Source of the DNA: Desulfobulbaceae bacterium
Lineage (GTDB): Bacteria; Desulfobacterota; Desulfobulbia; Desulfobulbales; SURF-16
Assembly: GCA_020444175.1 (NCBI GenBank)
Contig: JAHLLM010000029.1
Coordinates: 1-64,000 of the forward strand
DNA length: 64,000 nucleotides
Direction of reading: 5' to 3'
Part shown: positions 18,396 through 29,500 of the stretch, piece after piece
Numbering within the stretch: position 1 is the first letter of the stretch
Layout: each line of letters opens with the position of its first letter
The notes under the pieces: model-generated
Told to the model about the DNA's origin: nothing
Database searches by the model: none
Seen by the model: the letters and a program-made list of their open reading frames with translations, nothing else
Program-made: the position numbers and the translations under genes

Positions 18396-20336
18396 ATGAT
18401 GGCAAAAGTACGTGTTGAAATGGAGCATGAAACTCAGAACGACAACAATACTGAACGCACTGTTAGTGTGGAAAATCGAAATGAGATTGCCCAATTGCTC
18501 GTTTCTTCCGGCATTCTTTCGGAAGATCACCTCAAATACGCCCAACGTGTTCATGCCAAGCTGACAAGTAAAAGAAGTCTGCTGAGTGTTCTCGAGGAAT
18601 TACAGTACATATCCCTTGAACAGGTTCGCGAAGCATTGCAGGCAAATCCAGTTTCTGTTCCCCTGGGATCCCTGCTGGTAGAACTTGGCTATATCAGCGA
18701 GCAAGACCTGGCCACTGTCCTGGAAAGCCAGCGTGAAAACAAATCCAACAAGATGGGGCGTCTGCTGGTCGATTTGCACTTGATTGCTGAAAATGATCTC
18801 CTGCGCATACTTTCCTATCAACTTGGATTTCCTTTTATAGAAATGGCTGTCACGGAAATAGACCTTCACCTTGTCCAGAGGGCACCTCAAAAGCTCTACA
18901 GGGAAAATTTATTTTTGCCTCTTTCACAGGAGGAAAACGGCATTCTCATTGCCTTTGCCGATCCGCTGAATCAGGATAGCCTGCGAGCGGCCAGACAAGT
19001 TTTTGGCAAAAACATAGTTTGCGGGATTGCTCGTGAACAGGGCATCCTTGAGGCGTTAAACAGAATTGCCAAAGGTTCCTTAAAGGAAAATGACAAATCA
19101 GACCATACGGAACCCAGTGACAATATTATTGTCCAGGCAGTTAATTCAATTCTGATTGAGGCCAACAAGCAAGGTGCCAGCGACGTACATATCGAACCGA
19201 TGAGAGACCGCCTGCAGGTGCGTTTTCGTCAGGACGGAGTGCTCATTCCTTTTAAAGACCTTCCCCTGGACATGGCGCCTGGCCTGACGAGCCGTATTAA
19301 GATTATGGCTGGCGCGGATATTGCCGAAAGACGGCGTCACCAGGATGGACGGATCTTTTTTGAAGAGCAGGGAGTACTGCTGGACCTGCGTGTTTCAATA
19401 TATGCAACTATTCATGGTGAAAAGGTTGTCATGCGCCTGCTTGGCGCCCAAAATGAGCTGTTGACGATTAAGGAACTGGGCATGGCTCCCGGAATCCTGC
19501 AGCGCTTCAAAGAAGAAGGTCTTGACGCCCCGAGCGGAGTGGTCATCATCACGGGTCCGACAGGATCAGGAAAAACAAGCACCCTTTACAGCGCAGTCAA
19601 CCACCTGAACACACCGACACGCAGTATTATTACGGCAGAAGATCCGGTTGAGTATGTTATCGACGGTATTGCCCAGTGTTCAATCAATCCTAAAATCAAT
19701 GTCACCTTTGAAGAAACATTAAAGCACATCGTCCGCCAGGACCCTGATATCATTGTTATTGGAGAGATCCGGGATAAATTTTCCGCCGAAATGGCCATAG
19801 AAGCTGCCTTGACGGGCCATCAGGTCCTGACAACGTTTCACACTGAAGACAGCACTGGAGCCTTACTGCGCCTGCTGGATATGGACATAGAAGCTTTTCT
19901 CATCGCGTCAACCGTCGTCAGTGTCCTGGCCCAGCGCCTTGTCAGAAAAATCTGCCCGTCATGCAACGAAGACCACCTCCTGACCCCGGATGAATTGAGG
20001 CGCCTCGGCTATAAACCAAAAGAAGCCGCAGGTCTCGTCTTTCAAAAAGGACGGGGTTGTCGCCACTGTAATTTCACGGGTTACAAGGGCCGTATTGCCA
20101 TCCATGAGCTGCTGGTCCCCAGTGAACTTGTCAAAGACGCCGTCATTGCCCGGAAAACATCATATGAAATCAGGAAGGTAAGCACTGAAACGACCGGCCT
20201 GGTTTCTTTGCTGGAAGATGGTATTTTCAAAGCATCCAGAGGAATCACTACTTTTAACGAAATTATCAGGCAGCTTCCACGGCTTGACAGACCAAGACCA
20301 ATTGCAGAACTAAAACGAATGTTAGGGGAAGAGTGA
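18396..20336 (+). CDS. PilB/GspE-type assembly ATPase with MshEN domains
   Basis: Hexameric cytosolic ATPase that powers type IV pilus extension or type II secretion. The N-terminal half holds MshEN-type repeats (LLVSSGILSEDHL, GSLLVELGYISEQDL, MGRLLVDLHLIAENDL) that often bind c-di-GMP. The C-terminal half has Walker A GPTGSGKTST (near 386), the Asp box, Walker B (DPDIIVIGEIRD), the His box (TGHQVLTTFHTED), and a tetracysteine zinc site (CPSC near 520, CRHC near 556). It has 646 residues. The stop overlaps the start of the HDOD gene. No pilin or secretin gene is in the window, so pilus and T2SS roles cannot be separated. Confidence 0.93.
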   Translation: MMAKVRVEMEHETQNDNNTERTVSVENRNEIAQLLVSSGILSEDHLKYAQRVHAKLTSKRSLLSVLEELQYISLEQVREALQANPVSVPLGSLLVELGYISEQDLATVLESQRENKSNKMGRLLVDLHLIAENDLLRILSYQLGFPFIEMAVTEIDLHLVQRAPQKLYRENLFLPLSQEENGILIAFADPLNQDSLRAARQVFGKNIVCGIAREQGILEALNRIAKGSLKENDKSDHTEPSDNIIVQAVNSILIEANKQGASDVHIEPMRDRLQVRFRQDGVLIPFKDLPLDMAPGLTSRIKIMAGADIAERRRHQDGRIFFEEQGVLLDLRVSIYATIHGEKVVMRLLGAQNELLTIKELGMAPGILQRFKEEGLDAPSGVVIITGPTGSGKTSTLYSAVNHLNTPTRSIITAEDPVEYVIDGIAQCSINPKINVTFEETLKHIVRQDPDIIVIGEIRDKFSAEMAIEAALTGHQVLTTFHTEDSTGALLRLLDMDIEAFLIASTVVSVLAQRLVRKICPSCNEDHLLTPDELRRLGYKPKEAAGLVFQKGRGCRHCNFTGYKGRIAIHELLVPSELVKDAVIARKTSYEIRKVSTETTGLVSLLEDGIFKASRGITTFNEIIRQLPRLDRPRPIAELKRMLGEE

Positions 20337-21181
20337 TGCCAGAAACATTTTCACTGCTTGAAAAAATAAACCAATTTGTTGAAAAAGAGAATTTCGAACT
20401 TCCAGTCTTCAACGATGTTGCCATCCGCGTCCTTAAAATTGCACAGCAGGAACATTTCGACATTAAAGAAATGAGCCAACTTATCTACCAGGATCAAGTG
20501 CTCGTTGCGGAGGTGCTGAAAGCCGCAAATTCACCATTTTTCGGCGGTCTTACCAAAATCACAACCATTAAGGACGCAGTTATCAGGCTTGGCGCAAGCC
20601 AGGTGTCGAATCTTGTCCTCATGGCATCGGAAAGAAGTAAATATGCTGCAAAGAACAAAAAATTCAAAAATCTGTTCAACAAGCTATGGAAACATGCTGT
20701 TGCCTGTGCCATCGGTGCCCAATGGCTTGCCAAAAAATTGAACTACCATGAAAAAGACAATGAAGCCTTTATAGGCGGACTTCTCCATGATATCGGCAAA
20801 CTTTTTCTGCTTCGTGTGCTTGACACCATGCAAAGCGATCCCAAAACTGCTCTGGAAATTTCCGAGGACCTCACCCACGAACTCCTTGATTCTTTTCACC
20901 CCCTGCAGGGGTTTAAATTGCTGAACCAGTGGAATATACCTGAACTTTACTGCCAGATTGCCCGGGACCATCATAATGAAGAAATCGACCAGAACAATAT
21001 TCCGCTCATTATGGTCAGGCTGACTGATCAGGCTCTGATTAAACTCGGGATAGGAATACGACATGATCCGTCCATTGTCCTTGTCAGCACAGCAGAGGCA
21101 ATGATCCTGCGCGTGAAAGAAATTACCCTGGCAGAACTTGAAGTGATGCTTGAAGACACCCTGCAGATTGCCACGGCCTGA
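20336..21181 (+). CDS. HDOD-domain signalling protein
   Basis: A 281-residue cytosolic protein. The HDOD fold (residues ~15-215) is a catalytically degenerate relative of HD phosphohydrolases. It shows LPVFNDVAIRVLKIAQQ, the Q(V)L..LKAANSPFFGG segment and GGLLHDIGKL. It has no GGDEF or EAL partner domain. The ATG shares one base with the stop of the upstream ATPase gene and has GGGGAAGAG before it, so the two are translationally coupled. HDOD proteins often act in motility and surface signalling, which fits a pilus-ATPase partner, but the exact role is unknown. Confidence 0.9.
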   Translation: MPETFSLLEKINQFVEKENFELPVFNDVAIRVLKIAQQEHFDIKEMSQLIYQDQVLVAEVLKAANSPFFGGLTKITTIKDAVIRLGASQVSNLVLMASERSKYAAKNKKFKNLFNKLWKHAVACAIGAQWLAKKLNYHEKDNEAFIGGLLHDIGKLFLLRVLDTMQSDPKTALEISEDLTHELLDSFHPLQGFKLLNQWNIPELYCQIARDHHNEEIDQNNIPLIMVRLTDQALIKLGIGIRHDPSIVLVSTAEAMILRVKEITLAELEVMLEDTLQIATA

Positions 21182-21389
21182 CCTCCTTCAGCCCTATACT
21201 TGATCTCTATCAGAACGAAACAGGTGTTTTCAACTCCTATGTGCACGTTTATCCGAACAAATGAGTTGACTTTCTCATTTGCCACAACGTAGCATATACC
21301 CATAGGGCAAATTTTCCTGCGCCCTTTAAACTTTTTGTTTTTTTTATTACATTTCACACATCTTAATTACCTTGGAGGGAGGGATAATT

Positions 21390-21950
21390 ATGAAAAGAGT
21401 TATCTTGCTTTTGGTTGCAGGTTTGTTTTTTGTGGCAAATGCTGCTCTGGTGAATGCTGCGGAAAAAGCTCCCCAAAAAGTCGTCGATCTTGCCCATTCC
21501 ACATTAGCAGCTATCGGTTCGGACCCGGTCATTGTCAATGCGGTTAAGACTGAGAATGCAAAAGGAAAAACCCTTGCCCAGATACAGACAAAAGATAAAG
21601 ATTGGAAGAGTTTTGCCGGTATTGCAGACTACATGAAGGTTATCATGGAATCGGATTGCGCCAAAAAATTAAAACAAATCCAGGAAAGCGCCCCTTATTA
21701 CTCAGAAATTTTCGTTATGGACAACCAGGGAGCCAACGTGGCCATGACTGACAAAACATCAGACTACTGGCAGGGTGATGAGGCAAAATTCCAGAAATCA
21801 TTTGCCGGTGGCGCGGGAGCTGTTTTTGTCGATGACGTTGAGTTTGATGAAAGCAGCCAGGCCTATCTTGTTCAAATTTCCGTGCCTGTTATGGATGGCG
21901 GCAAGGCCATTGGCGCAATTACCTTTGGCATAGATGTGGACAAAATTTAA
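21390..21950 (+). CDS. Secreted single Cache/PDC-like sensor protein
   Basis: A 186-residue periplasmic protein. It has a signal peptide (MKRVILLLVAGLFFVANAA, cleaved near AALVNAAEK) and one small-molecule-sensor-like alpha/beta domain (YYSEIFVMDNQGANVAMTDKTSDY, later VSVPVMDGGKAIGAITFGID) of the kind found in chemoreceptor sensor regions. It is free-standing, with no membrane anchor beyond the signal. The start is chosen at 21390, after GGAGGGAGGG. The chemoreceptor gene begins 246 bases downstream, so it may be a soluble binding partner of that receptor. That link is inference. Confidence 0.8.
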   Translation: MKRVILLLVAGLFFVANAALVNAAEKAPQKVVDLAHSTLAAIGSDPVIVNAVKTENAKGKTLAQIQTKDKDWKSFAGIADYMKVIMESDCAKKLKQIQESAPYYSEIFVMDNQGANVAMTDKTSDYWQGDEAKFQKSFAGGAGAVFVDDVEFDESSQAYLVQISVPVMDGGKAIGAITFGIDVDKI

Positions 21951-22072
21951 CTCAAATAACATTGGCGAGCAGATTCTTTTTAGAAAAATTGCAGGACATT
22001 AAAAAATTAATATGCTTTATAAACAATTCTCAGTTAAAAAATTGCCACTTTCCTGTCGCCAAGTTTCCGATA

Positions 22073-22142
22073 CTGGATTCCCGCCTCCGCGGGAATGACA
22101 TAACCAAGCCCGCCGTCACTCCCGCGGAGGCGGGAGTCTAGA
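22073..22142. repeat. GC-rich palindromic repeat (TTCCCGC..GCGGGAA type)
   Basis: Two inverted arms, GATTCCCGCCTCCGCGGGAA and the near-complement TCCCGCGGAGGCGGGAGTC, flank a short centre with GACATAACCAAGC. This CATTCCCGC-type palindrome is a widespread interspersed bacterial repeat. It sits between the Cache-like gene and the chemoreceptor and could fold as a transcript hairpin. Confidence 0.75.
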
Positions 22143-22196
22143 GGTTGACTACTTAGAATTATATAGAGACTAAAAATTTAAAAAGGAAATGAGCTG

Positions 22197-23822
22197 ATGC
22201 AATGGTTCAATGAATTAAAAGTAGGGACAAAGATTATCTTTGGTTTCTGCATTATGCTTGTCTTTCTAGCTGTTATTGGCCTTGTAGGATTCAGGAGCCT
22301 CAAAGACACAAAACTTCATTTAAATAAAATCTTTTCGGTAAATATGCCGAGTATCGACTATCTGCTCCAGGCTGATCGTGATATGCAGCAGCTTTTGGTA
22401 GCAGAAAGATCAATGATTTTTGCCAGCTCCTCATCAGAGACTTTTCAGGAGCTTGTTAAGGAATTTGAAACCAACCTCAAACAGGCATCGGACCGCTGGG
22501 AAAAATATAAAAAGATTGCCGCCTCTCCTGAAGAAAGGGTTTTGATAGCAAAGTACGAGAAAGACCGCAAGGAATGGCAGGCTATTTCCAGGAAAATTGT
22601 AGACGGCCGAATCGCAGATACAAGGGCAGGCCGCAGAGTAGCCCTCGATCTTTCCCTTGGTATTGCCAAAGAAAAATTTGAAGCAATGCGCGACAATCTT
22701 GACCAACTTACGGAAATTAATCACAAACTGGCAAAAGAAGCGCATCACGCCGCTGAAAAGACCTACCATGGAGCAGCTCGATTTCTTCTCATCAGCATAG
22801 GTGCAGGTTTACTGGCCGGACTTCTCTTAATGTGGGGATTGGGGCGCAGTGTAACCCGGCCTCTTAAGGCGGTTATACAGGGATTATCTCTTGCTGCGCA
22901 ACAAGTATCAGCGGGTTCAGGTCAAGTGTCCAGCAGCAGCCAGAATCTAGCTGAAGGGGCGTCAGAGCAGGCAGCTTCAATTGAGGAAACGTCTGCATCC
23001 ATAGAAGAATTATCGTCCATGACCAGGGCCAATGCAGATAATGCCGGCGAGGCGAAAAGCATGATGGGAACAGCCTCGCAGATCGTCGCCAAAGTGAACC
23101 AACATATGGATGAAATGACCGGAGCCATCAGCGAAATTACCCAAAAAAGCGAAGAAACGAGCAAAATCATTAAAACCATTGACGAAATTGCCTTCCAGAC
23201 AAATCTGCTCGCCCTGAATGCGGCTGTCGAGGCGGCCCGGGCTGGAGAGGCCGGAGCAGGCTTTGCCGTTGTTGCGGATGAGGTTCGAAATCTTGCCATG
23301 CGAGCCGCAGAAGCAGCAAGTAACACATCGACACTCATTGAGGACACCATTAAGGCTGTCCATAGCGGTAGCGAACTCACCACATCGACCCAGGCAGCCT
23401 TTCAGGAAAATGTGGAAATAGCAGGAAAAGTTGCCGAGCTGATTGAAGAAATAGCCAACGCATCAGCCGAGCAGGCTCATGGTATTGAGCAACTGAATAT
23501 AGCAATGTCAGAAATGGATACAGTTGTCCAGCGAGTTGCCGCCAATGCCGAAGAATCTGCCTCGACCTCCGAAGAGATGAATGCCCAGGCAAAACATATG
23601 AATGAAATGGTAACAAATCTTACCACAATGGTCGGACGCGACAAAAAACCGGAAAGCAAAGTGCACAGAACAAATCCGGTAAATACCAGCAAACGCCAAA
23701 GGCATACTTCCGTCAAGAGCAGCCTTCTTCCTCCGGTTTCCAAACCAAATCACAAAAAAGAAGGGCAACAAAAGCCGGAAGATATTATCCCAATGGATGA
23801 GGAGGATTTTCAGGATTTTTAA
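22197..23822 (+). CDS. Methyl-accepting chemotaxis protein (4-helix-bundle sensor)
   Basis: Membrane chemoreceptor of 541 residues. It has a first membrane helix (~13-32), a periplasmic helical sensor (~33-190), a second helix (~191-213), a short HAMP-like linker ([12 protein letters not shown]) and the signalling domain. The kinase-binding tip contains [20 protein letters not shown] (~330-350). The C-terminal region (~500-541) is Lys/Pro-rich and ends in an acidic tail EEDFQDF, with no CheR pentapeptide of the NWETF type. The ATG at 22197 follows AAGGAAATGAG. Confidence 0.94.
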   Translation: MQWFNELKVGTKIIFGFCIMLVFLAVIGLVGFRSLKDTKLHLNKIFSVNMPSIDYLLQADRDMQQLLVAERSMIFASSSSETFQELVKEFETNLKQASDRWEKYKKIAASPEERVLIAKYEKDRKEWQAISRKIVDGRIADTRAGRRVALDLSLGIAKEKFEAMRDNLDQLTEINHKLAKEAHHAAEKTYHGAARFLLISIGAGLLAGLLLMWGLGRSVTRPLKAVIQGLSLAAQQVSAGSGQVSSSSQNLAEGASEQAASIEETSASIEELSSMTRANADNAGEAKSMMGTASQIVAKVNQHMDEMTGAISEITQKSEETSKIIKTIDEIAFQTNLLALNAAVEAARAGEAGAGFAVVADEVRNLAMRAAEAASNTSTLIEDTIKAVHSGSELTTSTQAAFQENVEIAGKVAELIEEIANASAEQAHGIEQLNIAMSEMDTVVQRVAANAEESASTSEEMNAQAKHMNEMVTNLTTMVGRDKKPESKVHRTNPVNTSKRQRHTSVKSSLLPPVSKPNHKKEGQQKPEDIIPMDEEDFQDF

Positions 23823-23868
23823 GATAAATATCAGCACATTTATCTGCCTGAACTGCACTCTTTTTTGT

Positions 23869-24525
23869 TCACTTCTTAAGAGCCTTCTTGTTCAGGGCAT
23901 TGTCAAGAGCAGAGGTAAAGGATTTCAACTCCACGTCATCCACATACCTTTCGCCATCTATAAACACAGTAGGGGTGGTCCGGATTTTCACTTCAGAGCC
24001 CGACCTTACTTGAAAAGTCAGCATCTTATCCTCCAGATTCTCATCTTCAGCACAAGCCCGAAAGAGAGAGGTGTCGATATCGATACTCTGGGCAATAGAA
24101 ATTGTTTTCTTAAGGAAAATCTCCTCACTAGCGGCATTGGCCCAATCACTCTGTTTTTCAAATAACGCTTTGACAAAGCGCTTTTTCTGCTCATTTTCCC
24201 GGACACAGTAAACCAGCATGGATGCGCGCAATGCCGGCATATTCACAGGGAAGAAACGAAAAACATAATACGCTTTCCCCGTATCAATATGTGTCTTCGT
24301 TATCCGGTCAATAATTTCTGCATGAAATTTTTTGCAATAGGGACAAGACAGAGAGGAATATTCAGTGATGACAACAGGGGCCTCAGGATCTCCATACGTA
24401 ACTTCAAACTCCGTCCCTGCAAGTATCTGCTGTGCATCAACCCCCTTCCCATCACCATCTGCCCGCACCTGTGCGGCAATTAATGCAAAGACTACCACGA
24501 AAACAACCCGAGTCAGATATTTCAT
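23869..24525 (-). CDS. Periplasmic DsbA/BdbD-like thiol oxidoreductase
   Basis: A 218-residue secreted thioredoxin-fold protein. It has a signal peptide (MKYLTRVVFVVVFALIAAQVRA), then the active site CPYC in YSSLSCPYCKKFHAE (~62-66), a helical insertion, and the cis-Pro loop TTPTVFIDG. It probably forms or isomerises disulfides in exported proteins, plausibly the cysteine-rich secreted proteins and c-type cytochromes encoded nearby. The start at 24525 has GAGGTG upstream; a longer frame to 24576 lacks a signal-like start. It is convergent with the chemoreceptor, 46 bases apart. Confidence 0.9.
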   Translation of the reverse strand: MKYLTRVVFVVVFALIAAQVRADGDGKGVDAQQILAGTEFEVTYGDPEAPVVITEYSSLSCPYCKKFHAEIIDRITKTHIDTGKAYYVFRFFPVNMPALRASMLVYCVRENEQKKRFVKALFEKQSDWANAASEEIFLKKTISIAQSIDIDTSLFRACAEDENLEDKMLTFQVRSGSEVKIRTTPTVFIDGERYVDDVELKSFTSALDNALNKKALKK

Positions 24526-24891
24526 AGAATACACCTCGTTTAAATTCACGAAAAAAGACAAGAACACTTCCTGCAACCCATTGCTACTCCCAATTCTAGG
24601 CTATTTTTTCGACCTTGTCATTTTATATAAAACAACGAGTACTTGATTGTGCAGCGTAGTTGCATAATCACGTTCTGTTTCAAATATAAAGCATCCCGCA
24701 TTCAAATATTGTTTTACCAGATTGCTCACCTCACTGTTTTAATATTTTTTCCTGCCTCAAAACTGAATCTTCTGCTAAAATCAATTGAAGAATAAGTTTG
24801 TTCGCCACAACCTCTTTTTACATGCAACTGATTTCAGAATACTTGTCAGGTAACTTTGCTGAAGCAATGCCCGAACATCAGGAGAACAAGA

Positions 24892-26253
24892 TTGAAACAC
24901 GCTTCTTCCAATAGCCTTAGTCTTTTCCTGAAACTTGCATTGGGAGTGGGCACGATCCTTTTTATAAGTATGGGATTTTTTTCCTTGTTCAGCATTGGTT
25001 ATGTTAAAAAAAATATCATGACAAACGTCATCGACGAGGTGGATCGTTTCAGTAATACCATAAAACTTGGCACCCATTACAGCATGATGAACAATGTCTG
25101 GGAAGATATAACCCAAATTATCGACAATGTTGCCAAGCAGAGAAATGTCCAACATATCCGCATATTTCACAAAGAAGGACACATTGTTTTCTCAAATACC
25201 AAAGAGGAATTAGGCAAAGTCTCAGATATCTCTGATTACGCCTGCACGATCTGCCATAAATCAGAACAACCACCCCATACCCTTGCCCTTCCAGCCCGAA
25301 CTCGGTTTTTCTCATCTCCAAAAGGTGAACACTTATTAGGAATAGTTAATCCTATTTATAATGAGACAGGCTGTTCCTCCGCATCCTGCCACGCCCATTC
25401 GCCGGAAACTACTATTTTAGGAATTCTTGATGTCGTGATCTCCCTCGATTATGTTGACCGCGAAATTGCATACCTGGAAAAAATTTATTCGGGCCTGGCA
25501 ATTTTAAGCTTCATAGTCACTTCTTGTCTGATTTTTCTGTACCTGAACAGGTTCGTCAGTCGGCCTGTCAAAAAAATGATTACAGGCACTGAGATGATAG
25601 CCAGAGGTGAACGTTTTAATGCGGATACCTTGAAACGAAATGACGAAATGGGTCTTCTGGCATCTGCCATCAGCTCCATGGGCATAGAAATTGCCAATCA
25701 ACAGGACGAGTTAAAGAAAACCAATGATGAACTGATTCTCGTAAACAAACAGCTGGAAAAACTGTCGACTACAGATCCTCTTACCGGACTTGCAAACCGA
25801 CGTTCTCTTATCGATAGTTTTACAGCAGAATATGAGAGGGCAAAACGTTACAATCATCGTCTTTCCATTTTACTCATTGATGTGGATTTCTTTAAAAAAG
25901 TAAATGATACCTATGGCCACAACTGCGGAGACAAAGTCCTCAGAAAGACTTCTGATGTGTTGAGAAAAACTGTTCGCAGTACCGATCTGGTCTCCCGATA
26001 CGGAGGAGAGGAATTCATTGTTCTACTTCCGGAAACCGACAATGAACAGGCGCATGCAATCGCTGAAAAATTACGACACGAAATTGCCACACATACAATT
26101 CTGTGTGACGATAGTCCACTGTCCATCACAATAAGTATTGGCATTGCCACCCATCCTGACACAGACTCAAATGAGCCAATGCAACTGATCAATGCTGCTG
26201 ACCAGGCCCTGTATAAAGCAAAAAGCAACGGACGAAATCAAGTGGTTTCATAA
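24892..26253 (+). CDS. Membrane diguanylate cyclase with haem-c motif in its periplasmic sensor
   Basis: A 453-residue c-di-GMP synthase. It has a membrane helix (~14-36), a periplasmic sensor (~37-200), a second helix (~205-225), a HAMP-like linker (SRPVKKMITGTEMIARGERF), a coiled coil and a GGDEF domain. The sensor holds one classical haem-c site, CTICH (~118), and a second CX4CH motif (CSSASCH, ~161). This suggests haem-based redox or gas sensing, as in periplasmic c-type haem sensors of Geobacter relatives. The active site is GGEEF (~371), and the I-site RSTD (~362) is intact. The start is the TTG at 24892, because AGGAG lies seven bases upstream; no ATG fits. Confidence 0.88.
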   Translation: MKHASSNSLSLFLKLALGVGTILFISMGFFSLFSIGYVKKNIMTNVIDEVDRFSNTIKLGTHYSMMNNVWEDITQIIDNVAKQRNVQHIRIFHKEGHIVFSNTKEELGKVSDISDYACTICHKSEQPPHTLALPARTRFFSSPKGEHLLGIVNPIYNETGCSSASCHAHSPETTILGILDVVISLDYVDREIAYLEKIYSGLAILSFIVTSCLIFLYLNRFVSRPVKKMITGTEMIARGERFNADTLKRNDEMGLLASAISSMGIEIANQQDELKKTNDELILVNKQLEKLSTTDPLTGLANRRSLIDSFTAEYERAKRYNHRLSILLIDVDFFKKVNDTYGHNCGDKVLRKTSDVLRKTVRSTDLVSRYGGEEFIVLLPETDNEQAHAIAEKLRHEIATHTILCDDSPLSITISIGIATHPDTDSNEPMQLINAADQALYKAKSNGRNQVVS

Positions 26254-26589
26254 AGATCAGCAGCCTTTCTCCAACAAGGTCCATTACCTTTCTTCCCAGT
26301 ATCTCTTATCCCCCAGGTATTTATTTCTTACCTTCTTTATTGCCGTACTGTATCATTCGTCTGAAACACACGTATCTTTCGCAAACAAAGAACTATTTCC
26401 AAAAAAGCGGATTTTTTTCCGTTTTTCCGGAACAAATAAACCTTTTAAACACTTGAAGCACCAACAACAACCTGTTATTACAGGAACTAATTTCCATCTC
26501 TTTCTGGTAATAATATTGCATACACTTTACATACTTATCAAATTAGCCTAACCCTTATTTATACCAATCTGGCTCTCGGAGGAATATCC
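26254..26589. other. Intergenic region before the giant secreted-protein operon
   Basis: AT-rich and without an ORF; presumed promoter of the following operon. A GGAGG ribosome site sits just before the 26590 start. Confidence 0.4.
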
Positions 26590-29500
26590 ATGTCCCGCCA
26601 TGCATGTTTTCAAATAAGTTTTTTCATATTATTGCTACTCCTTATCGTTGGATTTCCTTTAAAAGCCTTCTCATACAGCCTGTCCTTTTCCAATAGTCCC
26701 GAGGTTGAGATAACAGGAACAACAAAGATCTTAGAGGCAAATTCTCCCGGTACACTCAAATATACGACACAAATCTCATGTAGTGGCTTGGGATTTCTGG
26801 AGGATCCTCCCCAAAGTATCAATCTGAGTTTTTCTCTGCTCCGTGATGGCATGACTGTTAAGAGTTCTTCCGCCACTCTCAACCCCCGTTGGGGACTTGT
26901 CATGAAAGGGACAACAACAGCTACGGTGAACTACATCTTCGACCTGCCGGAATCAGGGACCGGCAGCACCCAGATGAGCAGCAATGCCAATTACACAGGC
27001 AAGGCCCGTATTTTAATCGCTAAATTTGAGTACATTGACGGATTCAGTGCCCCTTTTGCCTATACAATCTTTTCCGGCAACCTGTTTTTCAACCAGGTCT
27101 TAACCCAGCTTGGCAGTCTCTCTCCTGGTGCAGTCTGTACGGGCGGGGACTTTACCATTGACTCACCCTCTTCAGCCACCTGGAACTCCGGACATGGCTC
27201 GATTCTTTTTGATCCATCCGGCATCTGTGCCCTGGAAAGTGACAGTGCTGACGGCTACACCACAGATCTATCCGTGGTTTCCGGTACTGTCGGGATGGGA
27301 ACTCTGACTGGCGAAACAGCCGGGCTTGCCTGGGCCCTTTACAGTCTCAGTCTCGATTCCCAAGGCGGCCACTATGCCTATGCAGCGCATCTTCTCCCTG
27401 ACGATGTCACGGCACATGTCATCAATCAGAATCAGGTCTGGCCCAGGGGCTGGCAGACAATAAGCATCTTAACCCCGGGAAGCTTTTCCCAGAGCGTGGG
27501 AGACATTGTCTTAAGCCGCACCGAGAGCCTGTTTTTTCACAGCTACAAACTCCCCTTTTATGTGGCAGCGGACAGCATGAGTCTGTCCTTAAGTGCAGGA
27601 AACATCCAGGGCATTGTTCTTTCCAATCCGACTCCGTATTATGTTCACCAGGACGCCTTCACCTCGCTTCCCGCCGGTCACCGCCGCAGCTACTTCGGCT
27701 TTGCCAGTAATGATGCCATGTTCCGTGAAGGGGACAATGATCCCTTTCACCTGAATACCATACACATGAATGCCGACGGCATGAACGGTCATCTGGAGTT
27801 TGAGGCAAACGCCTGCGACACCGCTTTTCCCAAGGCCCATCTGGAACACCCCACTTACGGGATTGATATCGTGGATGGCGCCTTTGCCGACAACAGTACA
27901 CTGACTGGCTCCAATCCGGTCTACTTTGCCATGTTTTTTGACGGCAACTGTCAAGATGGTGCTTGCGGGGAAACCTCAACCCAGAAATCGTATCGGCTTG
28001 CTTCAGAAAACGGGGCCACTTTTTTTGCCAATGGTGCCCTGGCCGGCAGATTCGATAATCTTGGGGATCCGCGGTTCAGCACATCTTCCGAGCTGTCCTG
28101 GGGCGGCTCCACCGGTACTGACGGCACCTTCTTTCGCCATGATATGGACAAACCCGGCGTCTGGGTCGTACCCGGTTTCATCATGCCTGATACCGCGGCA
28201 ACTCCGACAAGCGAATCGGCCAGCCGCATCGGCCAGACACTGCTCGCCTCGTTCACCTTTGAAGAGCCTCCGGCGGATGCTCCGATTGTCGCTGACTCCA
28301 TGCACCAGCTTAATGATCCGAGCGACTATGCTGCCTACTGGGGCGACGGCTATTTTGCCGGCATCAACATGGGCCCGGAATTCCTCAACGGCCCCTATTC
28401 CGGCGTTCAGACGGTTGACTCAGGGGTTGGAGAAATTCTCGATGCCGGACTCAGTGTCCGTTTTAACGGCAACAGCTCCTTTGCCGATATGGCGGATCGT
28501 CGGGCAACAAAATATAATTTACGCCTCGGCGGCCTTACCGGCGTATTCAACACCGGCTTCAGCGGAGCTGACAGCGGCAACATCAACATCTACGGCTATG
28601 ACATAAATTTCAGCCGTTTTTCCTTCCGTCAGACGCTGAACAGATTATCTCCTGAAACTTTTATCGACGGGGAACTGACCCTGCCTCCGCCGGTGGGAGA
28701 TGCGGACGGCCTGCGGGTCGGCTTTACCAAACTGGCCCTGACCTGCAACGGCAATCTGGGCGGCGGTACCCTGGACAATGAACCGGAACCGACCTGGCCA
28801 AACGGCTCAGCTCCTACAGGATGCGACGGCGAAAAAGGTGATGAGGATACATATATAGATGAGGGCTGCCACGTACTCGGCTACTGGAATATGCCGATGC
28901 TCATGACCGGTATGTCGTTTGAGAACGACCCCGACAGCGCCACCTCATCAGGCGACTGCAATACACGCCCACGCGTACTGCAGCTTAACACCATGAATGT
29001 GGTGGAAAAACTCGGCAGCCCCCTCACCATGTCAGCGGTTTACACCCATGACGGTCTATTGCGTAATCAGGATATCTATGGAACCGTTGACACCTGGTTT
29101 GACAGACCGGACGGGGAATCGAGCCAGCCTGGCTTTAACCTGCGCCTGGCCGATGCCTATCTGAATGAAATAACCGATCCGGCCAATCTTCCGGCCTGGC
29201 AGGGTTTTACCGTCCTGTCCGGCCATGTGGATGTCCCCCTGTTTAATGATGCCAAATTAAAAGGACATTTTGTCAATGGTTCAGGCTCGCAAGCCGTTTA
29301 TATGATGGAAGACGACGCAGATGATGACCATGACGGCATCAGCGCCTCCTTTGACACGAACGATGCCGATGCTGCAGCTGGGAGTGTCAATGATTTCCGC
29401 GACCTGCTTGCCCCCTCTCCCGACACATCAGGCGCGGCACCCAAACCATTATTTGAATACTACTGGCCCCGCCAGGGCGTCATCGATCTGGTTTACCGGG

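Noticed and set aside
23822-23845. Hairpin AGATAAAT/ATTTATCT between the convergent MCP and dsbA-like genes as a terminator
   Set aside because: A weak AT stem with no T run directly after it; left uncalled.
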